Shown: positions 16,243 to 25,700 of the stretch, piece after piece
Layout of the letters: every line of letters starts with the position of its first letter
Numbering within the stretch: the first letter of the stretch is position 1
DNA from: a virus
IMG/VR virus record: IMGVR_UViG_3300028315_000508
Coordinates: 82,092 to 146,091 of that record
Reading direction: 5' to 3' (one strand)
Length of the DNA stretch: 64,000 nucleotides
Position numbers and translations under genes: made by a program
Notes under the pieces: model-generated
What the model saw: the letters and a program-made list of their open reading frames with translations, nothing else
Databases searched by the model: none
Told to the model about the DNA's origin: nothing

Positions 16243-16916
16243 ACGCCGAAATCCAGAAATTGCGTTCTGGAGTCGATTTCTCCGGCATCGTGCTGGAAAG
16301 AATCATTGACTGGACACCAACCGAATCGGATACCAGTTGGAGACCATTCCAACGACCGAAACTGTTGCGACTTGTGTCGAAGTTCGTGACAGTTAACGGA
16401 CTTTGGCTCGAGTTCGGTGTCGCAGCCGGATTTAGTATCAAAACGATAGCACAGTGCTGTGACCATGCATATGGCTTTGACACGTTTACCGGTCTACCGG
16501 AAGAATGGAAGAAAGGAGAAGCCACATTGCCGGTTGGGCAGTTCAGCCAAAATGGACAACTGCCAGCTGTCCCGTCAAACGTCACTTTGATTAAGGGCCT
16601 TTTCGAACAGACTCTGCCGCCATTCTTGAAGGCACATTCGGAACCGATAGCTTTCGTCCACATCGATTCTGACATCTACTCATCGTGTAAGTGCATTCTG
16701 CAGGCTTTGAAAGATCGGTTTGTCCCTGGAACAATCATCTGCTTTGATGAATTTACCGGCTACCAGAACTTCGCAGAACATGAAATACGTGCTTGGATTG
16801 AGACTATGGACGACTCGGAGTATCAATGGGTTGGATACTTGGGACAAACTGCGATAGTCTCAATAGGCGATTCTGAGCTGGTCACAGCTATGATGAGTCG
16901 ATGTCTGGTGCCGTGA
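16221..16916 (+). CDS. TylF/MycF-like sugar O-methyltransferase
   Basis: 231 residues if TTG 16221 is used; no better start is seen and the frame overlaps the previous gene. LWLEFGVAAGFSIKTIA, YGFDTFTGLPEEW, GLFEQTLPPFL and FVHIDSDIYSSCKCILQAL are characteristic of the TylF family of Mg-dependent macrolide/sugar O-methyltransferases. Supports methylated sugars as the product of this module. Overlaps the next glycosyltransferase as TGATG. Confidence 0.82.
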   Translation: MVNAKRINAEIQKLRSGVDFSGIVLERIIDWTPTESDTSWRPFQRPKLLRLVSKFVTVNGLWLEFGVAAGFSIKTIAQCCDHAYGFDTFTGLPEEWKKGEATLPVGQFSQNGQLPAVPSNVTLIKGLFEQTLPPFLKAHSEPIAFVHIDSDIYSSCKCILQALKDRFVPGTIICFDEFTGYQNFAEHEIRAWIETMDDSEYQWVGYLGQTAIVSIGDSELVTAMMSRCLVP

Positions 16917-17875
16917 TGTTGTTTCACTCGCACGTCACCACTCGGATCTTGATCCAAAATGATGGTTCCGACATCTATGGATCAGGTATGCAGATCCAAT
17001 TGTTGATGGACGGATTGCGAGAGCTAGGACTCAGTGTCGATTACAGCAATGACCCAGATATCGATCTTCGTCCATACAGCGTCGTGCATTTGAACCATTT
17101 GAGGCAGGAATGGACTGCTAAGCAATATCTGAATTGCCTGGCACAAAAGACACCATACACTGTCAAATGCATCTGGGTCAGCGGCAGAGCCCATTCACAA
17201 AAAGATCTACCGACAATTCGAGATATCGCTAAAAACGCTTTTGCTCTGACTTATGAAGCCAAATGCAATGAGCAGAGACTAATCAACCTCACTGGTAATA
17301 AGTCTAAATTGTTCTACATGCTACCCGCAATCCACCCAACTTTTCGAAATGAAAAACCGTTGGAAGAAAGAAAGCTGGTGCACATTAACGGCAGGTATAG
17401 TAGGATCAAAGGGCATCTGGAAGTCATCAAAGCCTGCAAAGAGCTTCAAGTCCCTGTTGTGACCGCTGGCTGGATCACTGACGAAGCGTACTATCAAACT
17501 TGCAGAAATGAAGAGTACGGAGACGTCAAGTCACGGCTGGACCATGAGGCCCTGAATTCGATATTGAACGATACGAGGGTCTATGTCTGTGCGAGCCAAT
17601 ACGAATTGGCGGCAACCAGTGTCGGCGAGGCTTTGGAATGTGGATGTCTTTGCCTTGCGTCGACCGGGTATGCTGCCGGTCCTGATTTCAATTTGCCAAC
17701 ATACGAGTATGGCAACCAAAAAGACCTCGTTGCCAAGCTCAAGACCATCTATGAATCAGATCGATCTCCAACCGTACGCATGTGGTCCGTGCGTCGTTTA
17801 GCTGTAGAGTATTTGCGGATTTGGGTTAAAGCTGCCCCTGAGTTGAATTGGGCATTGCAAGATGTTGATGGATAA
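16916..17875 (+). CDS. GT-B glycosyltransferase (family 4-like)
   Basis: 319 residues from ATG 16916 in a TGATG overlap (ATG 16901 is an alternative). N-terminal ILIQNDGSDIYGSGMQIQLLMDGL is a GT-B donor/acceptor loop. KLVHINGRYSRIKGHLEVIKACKEL starts the C-terminal Rossmann domain, and VYVCASQYELAATSVGEALECGCLCLAS is the conserved E-x7-E nucleotide-sugar binding segment of GT4. Short but complete. Confidence 0.82.
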   Translation: MLFHSHVTTRILIQNDGSDIYGSGMQIQLLMDGLRELGLSVDYSNDPDIDLRPYSVVHLNHLRQEWTAKQYLNCLAQKTPYTVKCIWVSGRAHSQKDLPTIRDIAKNAFALTYEAKCNEQRLINLTGNKSKLFYMLPAIHPTFRNEKPLEERKLVHINGRYSRIKGHLEVIKACKELQVPVVTAGWITDEAYYQTCRNEEYGDVKSRLDHEALNSILNDTRVYVCASQYELAATSVGEALECGCLCLASTGYAAGPDFNLPTYEYGNQKDLVAKLKTIYESDRSPTVRMWSVRRLAVEYLRIWVKAAPELNWALQDVDG

Positions 17876-18656
17876 TCCGACAATTGGATTGATGATGATC
17901 CGTGATGAGCAAGACATGCTTCGTGAGGCTCTAGACAATCACACGAAGTTTTGTGATCTCATATTCGTTCTCGACGGGACAGAAGGCCCAGATGGAGAGT
18001 TATCAGAATCAATTTGTAGGTCATACTCGCAGGTGGTTGGATACTGGAGAGACAGAGACACCGGCTATGACAAAATCGTTTGTGGATCTCGTCAGTTTTT
18101 GCTGGAAAGAGCCAGAGAAACAGTTGGACTGAACCATTGGTGTGTGATCTTGCATGGAGATGAGATCTGGGGTACAAGCCCACTCGATTTGATGACACCT
18201 ACAAATGAGCCATTGGCTTATCGAGTGCGGTTTTATCACTTCTTCCCGCACGTGTCACAACGAGAATCGTGGGATTTTGGCGAGAAGACAATCGAAGAAT
18301 GCAGTAAATGGTACATGCTGCCAGCCACGCTTGAGAAGCGTGTTTTCTTCGATATCGGGCTTGATTATAACCCAAATCTGCATTTGAATCCTTTCCCGAT
18401 TGATGTTGACGTCCGGCAATCTGAGCTTGTCGTAAAATCGTACAATTACAGAACACCAGAGCAAGCACACAAACGGGCCGTCAGTAGAAAAGAAACTGGA
18501 TGGCAGACCAACCATTACGCTCATCTGTTGGCTGGGCCAGACGAATTCTTCGTTGCCTCTTTGGCCCAAGACGGCATGAAGTGGAGTGGTTGGTCCAAGC
18601 CGGGTGAAGGTGAGGCGGTAAACACTGACGATGTGCCGCTACCTATGATGGTGTAA
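17862..18656 (+). CDS. glycosyltransferase-like protein (GT2-related)
   Basis: 264 residues (ATG 17868 is an alternative start). TIGLMMIRDEQDMLREALDNHTKFCDLIFVLDGTEGPD has the start of a GT2-type sugar transferase, and WCVILHGDEIWGT provides the acidic metal site (DE). The C-terminal half is unlike typical GT2 enzymes. Last gene of the plus-strand sugar operon; its end overlaps the minus-strand sulfotransferase by 18 bp. Confidence 0.68.
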   Translation: MLMDNPTIGLMMIRDEQDMLREALDNHTKFCDLIFVLDGTEGPDGELSESICRSYSQVVGYWRDRDTGYDKIVCGSRQFLLERARETVGLNHWCVILHGDEIWGTSPLDLMTPTNEPLAYRVRFYHFFPHVSQRESWDFGEKTIEECSKWYMLPATLEKRVFFDIGLDYNPNLHLNPFPIDVDVRQSELVVKSYNYRTPEQAHKRAVSRKETGWQTNHYAHLLAGPDEFFVASLAQDGMKWSGWSKPGEGEAVNTDDVPLPMMV

Positions 18657-19289
18657 GCCACGATCGACTAACCCGACAGCCTCAGCTGTGTCTGGCCAAT
18701 ACCCGATGAAATCGCAAATCTTTGCTATTTCTCTCTCCGGGCTGTTCAAGATATCTTGATATTCGATCTTCAACATGTCGATGTCGACACTTTCAATCGA
18801 TCTGAGTCTCGCTGATTCGTATCTTTCACAGATTTCTTTTGCCAATTCTCGCGAAGAAGGCATGCCAAAGCTTGGGAGCGTACTGGAAACGACGCTCGCG
18901 ATTGATTCTTCGATGTCTCTATCGACCCAAATCAATTTGCGGTTGCAGGTCAAACAGCTCAAGAAATGCGGTAACAAGAAACACAGCCGTGGATCTTTGA
19001 CGCCCCATAAACTTTGGTTGCATTTTGAGTTGACAAGATTGCGGTACTGCGGGAGGTGCTTCTCAATTTCACTCAGATCTGGGTCGAACCATTTATTGCC
19101 TGTCATCTTGACGTGCAAGTTTAAAAACTCAGTATCTTCGAAGAATCCTTTTTCATTTGATGGCATGGGCCGTAAGAGACTGTTGCCCATGTTGACACCA
19201 AGAAGGTGCAAAATACCGGCAGTTAAGCTGGTGCCGCTTCTGAGGCGTCCAAGGACGATGATGCAGGTCGATTGTTCATGCTTTAGCAT
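18639..19289 (-). CDS. sulfotransferase-like P-loop protein 4
   Basis: 216 residues. CIIVLGRLRSGTSLTAGILHLLGVNMG plus NEKGFFEDTEFLNLH is typical of a bacterial sulfotransferase subgroup with the (G/S)xxRSGTS loop. KLIWVDRDIEESIASVVSS is the 3'-phosphate segment. Last gene of the minus-strand part of the sugar cluster. Acceptor unknown. Confidence 0.78.
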   Translation of the reverse strand: MLKHEQSTCIIVLGRLRSGTSLTAGILHLLGVNMGNSLLRPMPSNEKGFFEDTEFLNLHVKMTGNKWFDPDLSEIEKHLPQYRNLVNSKCNQSLWGVKDPRLCFLLPHFLSCLTCNRKLIWVDRDIEESIASVVSSTLPSFGMPSSRELAKEICERYESARLRSIESVDIDMLKIEYQDILNSPEREIAKICDFIGYWPDTAEAVGLVDRGLHHHR

Positions 19290-20008
19290 AGACTCATCCC
19301 GAATATCTCTTTGGCCTGTTTCATGACTTCGGGATGAGACAAAGCTCTACGGAATTCCTCGTTGTCAGCATAGTTACGCCATCGATTGAAGACATCCATT
19401 TTGGAAGCTTTCCCTTCGAAACTGGCACCATCGAAGCTGGACCATCGACCAAATGGTGAAACTGTCTCTAGATGCTTGGTAGAGTACGGCCTCTCACATA
19501 ATTCCAGTGAGATCTTGCGGCGGTACTCTTCGTCGATAAACCAACTATTGTAGAGGATTGGGTAGATGTTTGGGCGATTTATCGAGTGAGCATGGTCTAG
19601 CCATAGCTCGACGGCACGATTATTAGCGGCGTCGGCATGCTTGTGACAGCCCTGGAAGTTGAAACATGCCCGTAGTCTGCTAGCAAAGCAATTGAAGGGA
19701 TCACGAATGATCAGAACAACTTTGTTTTTGGCTATCTTGAGTGCATCGTCGACGAAGTGGTCTTCGTAATTTGTGATGACGCACTCACCGGTCCCTTCGT
19801 CTTCATATTTGTAGATTCCTGCTATCCCGAAATCACCGACCCCCAATTCTCTGTATTCGTCGTGGCCTTCCTCACCAAAATCGTTGTTGAATGTAGTGCT
19901 TTGGAAGTGACCGGCGATCCATCGAATTATGGGATGATGCCCGGATCGACGCATTGCGATTACGTCAAAATAGGCCGTGGTTTCGTTCCAGTTCAGCATC
20001 TGGATCAT
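19283..20008 (-). CDS. sulfotransferase-like protein 5
   Basis: 241 residues. FDVIAMRRSGHHPIIRWIAGHF is a divergent 5'-phosphosulfate loop (RRSGHH in place of RSGTT), and KVVLIIRDPFNCFASRLRAC is a good 3'-phosphate motif (R-D-P...S-R). Overlaps its neighbours on both sides. Fifth P-loop sulfotransferase candidate in 10 kb. Confidence 0.75.
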   Translation of the reverse strand: MIQMLNWNETTAYFDVIAMRRSGHHPIIRWIAGHFQSTTFNNDFGEEGHDEYRELGVGDFGIAGIYKYEDEGTGECVITNYEDHFVDDALKIAKNKVVLIIRDPFNCFASRLRACFNFQGCHKHADAANNRAVELWLDHAHSINRPNIYPILYNSWFIDEEYRRKISLELCERPYSTKHLETVSPFGRWSSFDGASFEGKASKMDVFNRWRNYADNEEFRRALSHPEVMKQAKEIFGMSLC

Positions 20009-20786
20009 TCCACAAAGTTGTCAATTTATTCTCGAATGACTCCCAACCGGGAGCGGCTCTCAATTGGTGGTTGAGATGGTATCCGATAGTATCGTACAAA
20101 CAAGCTACTAATTGGCCGCTTTTGATCAAGCGGATCGCGAGTTCTGTATCCTCGCCACCCCAGATTCCATCAAGTTCAATTGAGAAACCGCCAAGTCGTT
20201 TTAAGATGGTTGTTTGATAGCTGATATTGCAGGACCAGCAGTCCCAAGCTATCGGACTGTTCATGTCATCGAACTCTGCATCCCAAGAGCAAGCGGTGAA
20301 TCGCAGCCACGGTCGCTTAGTTCTGATTCTGTAATCTTCTTCGATTACGTTGAGGTCGTCGTAACTGAGAGTACCGGCTTCGAATTGCTTCAAGAGCCTT
20401 GGGATAGAATCTTCCGCGATGCAACTCCTACGACCAACAACCACAATTCCGTCATCACCAAAACGAAGATGAGACTCAACCAGATTGTTTGACGGGATGA
20501 TGTCAGTATCTGTACAAATCACTCGCGGCGATTTGACCTCTCCTATCGCCACATTCCTGGCTTGGCTTGGCCGATATTTTGATGTCTTCGGTGGCAGGAA
20601 GTGATACTTGATATGCAAATCAGGAAATTTAGCTAGGACATCATCAAGACCGTCTCCGCCATCGTCCACGATGTGAATCAAGAAGTCTTTGGTGGTTTGC
20701 TGGGTGTAGCCCCATAACGCCAACGACAATCTATCCGTGTCGTTATAAGTTGGGATGATCACCTCTATCGGAAACCGGCGGTGCAT
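19965..20786 (-). CDS. GT2 family glycosyltransferase
   Basis: 273 residues from ATG 20786 in TGATG overlap with the upstream gene. PIEVIIPTYNDTDRLSLALWGYTQQ starts the GT-A fold; IVDDGGD and VICTDTDIIPS give the two Asp motifs (DD and DxD); GGFSIELDGIWGGEDTELAIRL is the ED motif region typical of processive or chondroitin-like GT2 enzymes. Clear GT2; donor sugar unknown. Confidence 0.9.
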   Translation of the reverse strand: MHRRFPIEVIIPTYNDTDRLSLALWGYTQQTTKDFLIHIVDDGGDGLDDVLAKFPDLHIKYHFLPPKTSKYRPSQARNVAIGEVKSPRVICTDTDIIPSNNLVESHLRFGDDGIVVVGRRSCIAEDSIPRLLKQFEAGTLSYDDLNVIEEDYRIRTKRPWLRFTACSWDAEFDDMNSPIAWDCWSCNISYQTTILKRLGGFSIELDGIWGGEDTELAIRLIKSGQLVACLYDTIGYHLNHQLRAAPGWESFENKLTTLWNDPDAELERNHGLF

Positions 20787-21922
20787 CAGCACCTCCACGC
20801 TATCTGTAGGAAGTGCTCCATCGCTTCTTCCGCTGTGGAGTTGATTACTATATCACCTGTTTGTGGTGATTCGAGAGGGTATGAAGCACCAGTGTCAAGA
20901 TATCCCTCTGGATCGATAAAGATGATCTGTTTGCCCTGTGTTCTTGCTTGACTGATAACGTTGCGTCTGTCTGCGTGGCAACCAATCACCAACAAGGTTT
21001 TCGTATCTTCACGGAATTCGATCTCCGGATAAATCGCAGTTCCGTCGAACCGTCTGCGATAATGTTCCGGTAGGCCAACTGAGGCTGGTAATCTATCGAA
21101 ATTGCTTGTGATGATCTCACCGACAATATGCCCAGAGTCATGCAGCTGCTTCAAACCGTGATAGAATGGTGTCGGCTCGGCGATGAGACACGCATGGTGA
21201 ATCTTGCTAGTCTTTCTCAACGTCCCTTCAAAATCCGAAAGGAAAGACCCTATCACATCGGTTTCAGCTTCAAACAAAAACTGTTTGTGATGCTGGACTC
21301 CATAGTGTTGATGCAGATAATTTAATGGCGGAATTCCGGCAGCTAGCGATGGACCACATCCAAGCTCCACGTGTGCTGGAAAAATCTCACTGGTGAGTTC
21401 GGAAATCGGCAAATACGTTGGGTTTCCTCGTGGTGTAATCTTCCGAATTCCGACTTTCTCGATCAGGTACCACGGTCTGTTGAGTGTTTCTGCCGATGGT
21501 GGGTTGTGATAGATCATCAACTCGAAGCAATGGTATCCGTTGCCGAATTCGAATGATCGGGTGTCGCAGTTGAGATCGCCCAAGACATGGGAATGCCCGT
21601 TGCTCTTCCATCCACCTTCTTTCATCGAATCTGAGACGAGCTGTCGGTACTTCTCGGTTTCGTCCCCACAATTTCTGATGTGGAAGAACAAATATGGTTC
21701 TACCACGCAGAAGCAATTGTCGATCAATCCATACCGGTCTCGATGGTGAATGACTCGTCTTTTTAGCGAATTCTGTCCTGACCATCCGGATAGGTCTTGG
21801 TTCAACTCTGACTGGTGTCGCCGCCATACCGTCTCCCTAACCTCGTATCCTCTGAATCTGATATCGAAGTTTGCCCTTTCCCGTTCCGTCAGGTTCTCCT
21901 GCAGTTTGATAGGTAACCGCAT
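20786..21922 (-). CDS. divergent sirtuin (SIR2)-like protein
   Basis: 378 residues. The first 170 form an unknown beta-rich domain. The rest tracks a SIR2 fold: ELGCGPSLAAGIPPLNYL (NAD Rossmann loop), PTPFYHGLKQLHDSGHIVGEIITSNFDRLPASVGL (matches the 'aH..L..L...g......TQNID.L...aG' region), LLVIGCHADRRN and IIFIDPEGY. The catalytic His usually following the TQNID segment is not obvious, so activity may be NADase-like rather than deacylase. Its place between a glycosyltransferase and UGDH is unusual. Confidence 0.68.
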   Translation of the reverse strand: MRLPIKLQENLTERERANFDIRFRGYEVRETVWRRHQSELNQDLSGWSGQNSLKRRVIHHRDRYGLIDNCFCVVEPYLFFHIRNCGDETEKYRQLVSDSMKEGGWKSNGHSHVLGDLNCDTRSFEFGNGYHCFELMIYHNPPSAETLNRPWYLIEKVGIRKITPRGNPTYLPISELTSEIFPAHVELGCGPSLAAGIPPLNYLHQHYGVQHHKQFLFEAETDVIGSFLSDFEGTLRKTSKIHHACLIAEPTPFYHGLKQLHDSGHIVGEIITSNFDRLPASVGLPEHYRRRFDGTAIYPEIEFREDTKTLLVIGCHADRRNVISQARTQGKQIIFIDPEGYLDTGASYPLESPQTGDIVINSTAEEAMEHFLQIAWRC

Positions 21923-22734
21923 TACTTATTGGATCTCCATTCTTCGTTGGCACGCTGAGCAGAAAAACCGATATACGGGTTGATCCCTTGCTTATTAGCG
22001 AGTGCGATGAAGGCATTGAGATCTTTGGGTAGACAAGCTCCACCAAAGCCTCTTTCGCCATCGTGTCCAGGAACGTTAGTGTGATTCGCAGTGACCCGGC
22101 CGTCTCCTATCATAGCACAACGAACATTTTCCCAATCGTCGTCGGTGAAACCGAGAGTATCGCAAATTGATCTCAATTCATTGAAGAATGCGATCTTTAC
22201 GGCGAAGAATGAATTAAGGGCGAGCTTACTTATTTCTGTTTGCTCGCTCTTCATCATGCTGATTGCTATACCAGGCCACCGTTTTTTGTAGAGCGTGGCG
22301 AGAATGCGACCAGCCCATTCGCTCCGCTCTGTTACGCCGATCAAATGCCTGCTTGGATTCAAAGCATCTTCGTAGGAGCAGCGGGCAGTCAAGAATTCAG
22401 GCGAATGTACAAGCCCAGTTAGGTTATACTTTCTAGATAGTTGTTCGGTCGAGCCTGGGAGAAGCGTTGATTTTAGAACAACTACGCCATTCCATCCTTG
22501 GATTTCAGCACAGAAGCTGTTGATGGCTGTTAGATCGTAGCCATCATCTGACGGCGGAGTCGGCAAACAGACAAAGACAAGATCACTCTGCTCCATACAA
22601 TGACCAAAGTCACAATTGCTTCTCTCTTGGACGAGATCATACATCCAGACTTTGTCGGCGTACTCGAGGTAGGATCTGGCTGTCGCTGACCCAACGACAC
22701 CCATTCCGACCACTCCAATTTTTCGTACTTCCAT
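21922..22734 (-). CDS. ugd: UDP-glucose/UDP-sugar 6-dehydrogenase
   Basis: 270 residues. KIGVVGMGVVGSATA is the NAD-binding loop, LVFVCLPTPP and VVLKSTLLPGST follow, then LVHSPEFL, EISKLALNSFFAVKIAFFNELRSIC and GFGGACLPKD with the catalytic Cys. It is much shorter than cellular Ugd (about 390-450) because the C-terminal UDP-sugar domain is almost absent. It may act on a sugar nucleotide as a minimal form. The product would be a UDP-uronic acid feeding the adjacent glycosyltransferases. Confidence 0.88.
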   Translation of the reverse strand: MEVRKIGVVGMGVVGSATARSYLEYADKVWMYDLVQERSNCDFGHCMEQSDLVFVCLPTPPSDDGYDLTAINSFCAEIQGWNGVVVLKSTLLPGSTEQLSRKYNLTGLVHSPEFLTARCSYEDALNPSRHLIGVTERSEWAGRILATLYKKRWPGIAISMMKSEQTEISKLALNSFFAVKIAFFNELRSICDTLGFTDDDWENVRCAMIGDGRVTANHTNVPGHDGERGFGGACLPKDLNAFIALANKQGINPYIGFSAQRANEEWRSNK

Positions 22735-25700
22735 TAAGCGAGTTCCAGCATCGTGGGAATAGTTGCATCCAGGACTGTTGAGCAGGTCCCGTATTTCTCT
22801 TCCCCTATCAGCCGTAACTCCAACCTGAGATGATCACATTCCCAGTCATACTGGTTGTTCTCGTCCAGAAATGTTTCGGCACTGCAAATGGTCTCTCCTT
22901 CTTCGGTCATATCACAACCGATAAGCAGACAACCACAATCGAGACGAAGACCTGCCTCATTTAATATACCAGAGCCACACTGGAAGAGAAGCGTGGATGG
23001 TTGGCCTGTCGTGCCAAGTCCGGGGACGCCGAGGGCAGCGAGAATGTCGTCGTAAAGGCCACTCTGCCCCAAGTCTTCACCAGCATATGGCTGGAATCCT
23101 GACACACAGGCGTAGCCATCGGCATAATCTGTGAATAGATTAGGGTCCGTCCCGCATACTTGATGGCTTGTGAACAATGGGGTGGTGACGTCAAGCTCAC
23201 CGTCGCCATCGGCCTGGACTTCGACGGCGGAGTCGTAATCGCAAACTTGGTCAAGTGTGACATATGGGCTTGAATTCGCGTTTTTCATGTAGACGCTGTG
23301 AACAACGTCGTCGTCTCCGAACAAGGCGTTTGTTCCGAGAGAGTGATCTCCGAGTGATGTGATGTCTGGGGTGAGTCCATTTCCGGCTGCCGTGTAAGGG
23401 ACGTCGTCAAATACGAGGTATTCATTACCGTCCGTGCCGACGATCTTCGTAACATTCAGTTGTGTTGGCTCGTTGTCCCCGCAGACGTACTTTGGGCCGC
23501 AAAATGTGCTATGTGGATCGTCCCATGGCCTTGCCCTCCAAGTTGTGCTTGTGAAATCTTCTTCGAGTGCGTTCATCCTGGCAAACCGACATCCCGGTAG
23601 ATGAAGAGTCGGCTTGTCAATGTTTAGCGACGGACGCTGCAAAGCTAGATGCTTGAGCTGGTCGCCATCGAATCCTTTCACCCGATTGGTAAAATGAAGA
23701 GTCTGGTTCTTGGGCGTATCGTAGTCTCGATATAACCTCCCCAGATAACTGTCGTTCTTGAACGGGAGCTTTTGATCATACGGTGCAGTGAGGTACTCAC
23801 TTTGCTCGTCGGTCAAGAAATGCTGTATTGTTGACTGTTTTGCCTTGCCTGAGAAGATGGGTCTTTGACTGCGGCTGTGAGGACAAGGCTTCATAGTGCC
23901 GGGTGCCGCCATAACGCTGTAGGATGGGAATGTCCAGTAGACACCCATGCCCATGCCTATGCTACACGGCCTGCACTGCCACCACTCATCGCCCACAACC
24001 GTTGGACGGTAAAGAAGCTCGTCGTCAACACGGCCCTTGTAACAATAATCGTTGACATCATCGAGTTCACAGAATGGAACACGAATTTCAGTGAATTCTC
24101 TCGTGAACGAACCGTAAGAACTTCCATCACTGTTGGTAGTGACGGCAGGTCCGGTCTCATCGAATTTGCCATTAAGGATCGAGTCTCCAGGCGAGATATC
24201 AGGATTGCTGAAGAAACCTGCATCTCCATTGCCAGCAGCAGGGCTTGGGCCGTACTCCGTTGAACGCGATTCAACACGCTCCGCTGTTGTGATCCTATCT
24301 TGGCCGAGATAAGTGAACTTACACTCAGATCTGCCTGTGGCCGGTTGGGCAAGTCCTAATCGCTCGTTTGTTGGAATCTGGTCGACTCGATCGTCCAAAG
24401 TCTTCCAGGCAGCGTGCTCTTCTGGCAGATTCGCAAGCTTACGCAACCGTAAAGTAATGTCTTCTTCTTTGTACCCAAGACTGACCGGATCGAGGAGCGT
24501 GCAATCGTTAAGATTTTCCGGCAAATTCGGAATGATGGCTGGCGGAACTTGCAGCATACCAATCGCAGTGTCATATCGCTGCTCGATATCTCCACCAACA
24601 CAGAGATCGGTCACCTCGTACGTCTCCGTCAAATCGATTCGCAGGACGACGCGATTCAAGAGACTGTGAAATGCTTTCAACCTGAAAAGGAACTCGACTG
24701 CGAATTCAAGTGTCACTGGGTCCGCATATTCGTTGAGCGTCTCCGTGAGAACTTGAATATCAAACCGATTGCTTTGTAGGTCTGCGATCAGATCTGGGAC
24801 GACAATTGTCTGTTTCAGATAGGTCACAAACATGTAAAGGACTCGGGGTTTGTCGTTGCTACCCTCGATGTCCAATGAACCGTTCAGACTGATATTGAGG
24901 TTGTTAGTCTCACGGTTGAGCTTTACTCCATCTGCTCGTAGTGGGATTTCAGGCCCGACCAAGACTTCGTCCATCGCTTTGCCGAGTTTACCGCTGATCA
25001 GAACTTGGCTGTAACCAATGACGGCCAATCCATTCAGTTTGCTATGGATTTCTGTTGGGTTCAAGAATCCTTCGGCGTCGGCAGTGCAGCCCGCGTTGTT
25101 TCCGTAATTGACTGGGTCTGCTTTGATGGACGTTGAGATTTCTTTTAGCTGTGCTTCGGCAGGGCTACCTACTTCGACGAAATAGGCATCGACGGTGACG
25201 TTTCCGCCGTCCCTTGCTGAGTTGAAGTCGTCGAGACCAGCGGCTATCTGTGGTCGAAACATCAGCGGGATTGTGAAAACGCCGAATCCAGTAGCTGTAC
25301 TTGATTCTCCTGCCCAGGAATCGAGAATAATGTCTGTTTGACACTGTTCTTCGATCGTGATTTCTTCTTGCTGATACGGAGATGGCAACCTTTCTCCGGG
25401 GCGAATGAAGCGTTTGCCATCGCTTGACCACCAGAGATTGCTAATTAGAATTTCGAACCCGAATAGTCTGAATAGATTGACGATCGCTCTTCGCGATCCA
25501 GCCAGATTTTGGAATTCGACGGTTCGGCGTAGCACAGCACGTCGTAATTCGTCGAGTGACTCGGGGAAATACGGCAGGTCCCAGCCAAGGAGCTGTGATA
25601 AGTATGGAATAGCTTCGGCCGGGACGTTGAACACCCAGTTGATCGATTCAAGCAGATCTTGCTCGTCTTGAATGTCTTGTAGCGAATCGGTGAATGGTCG

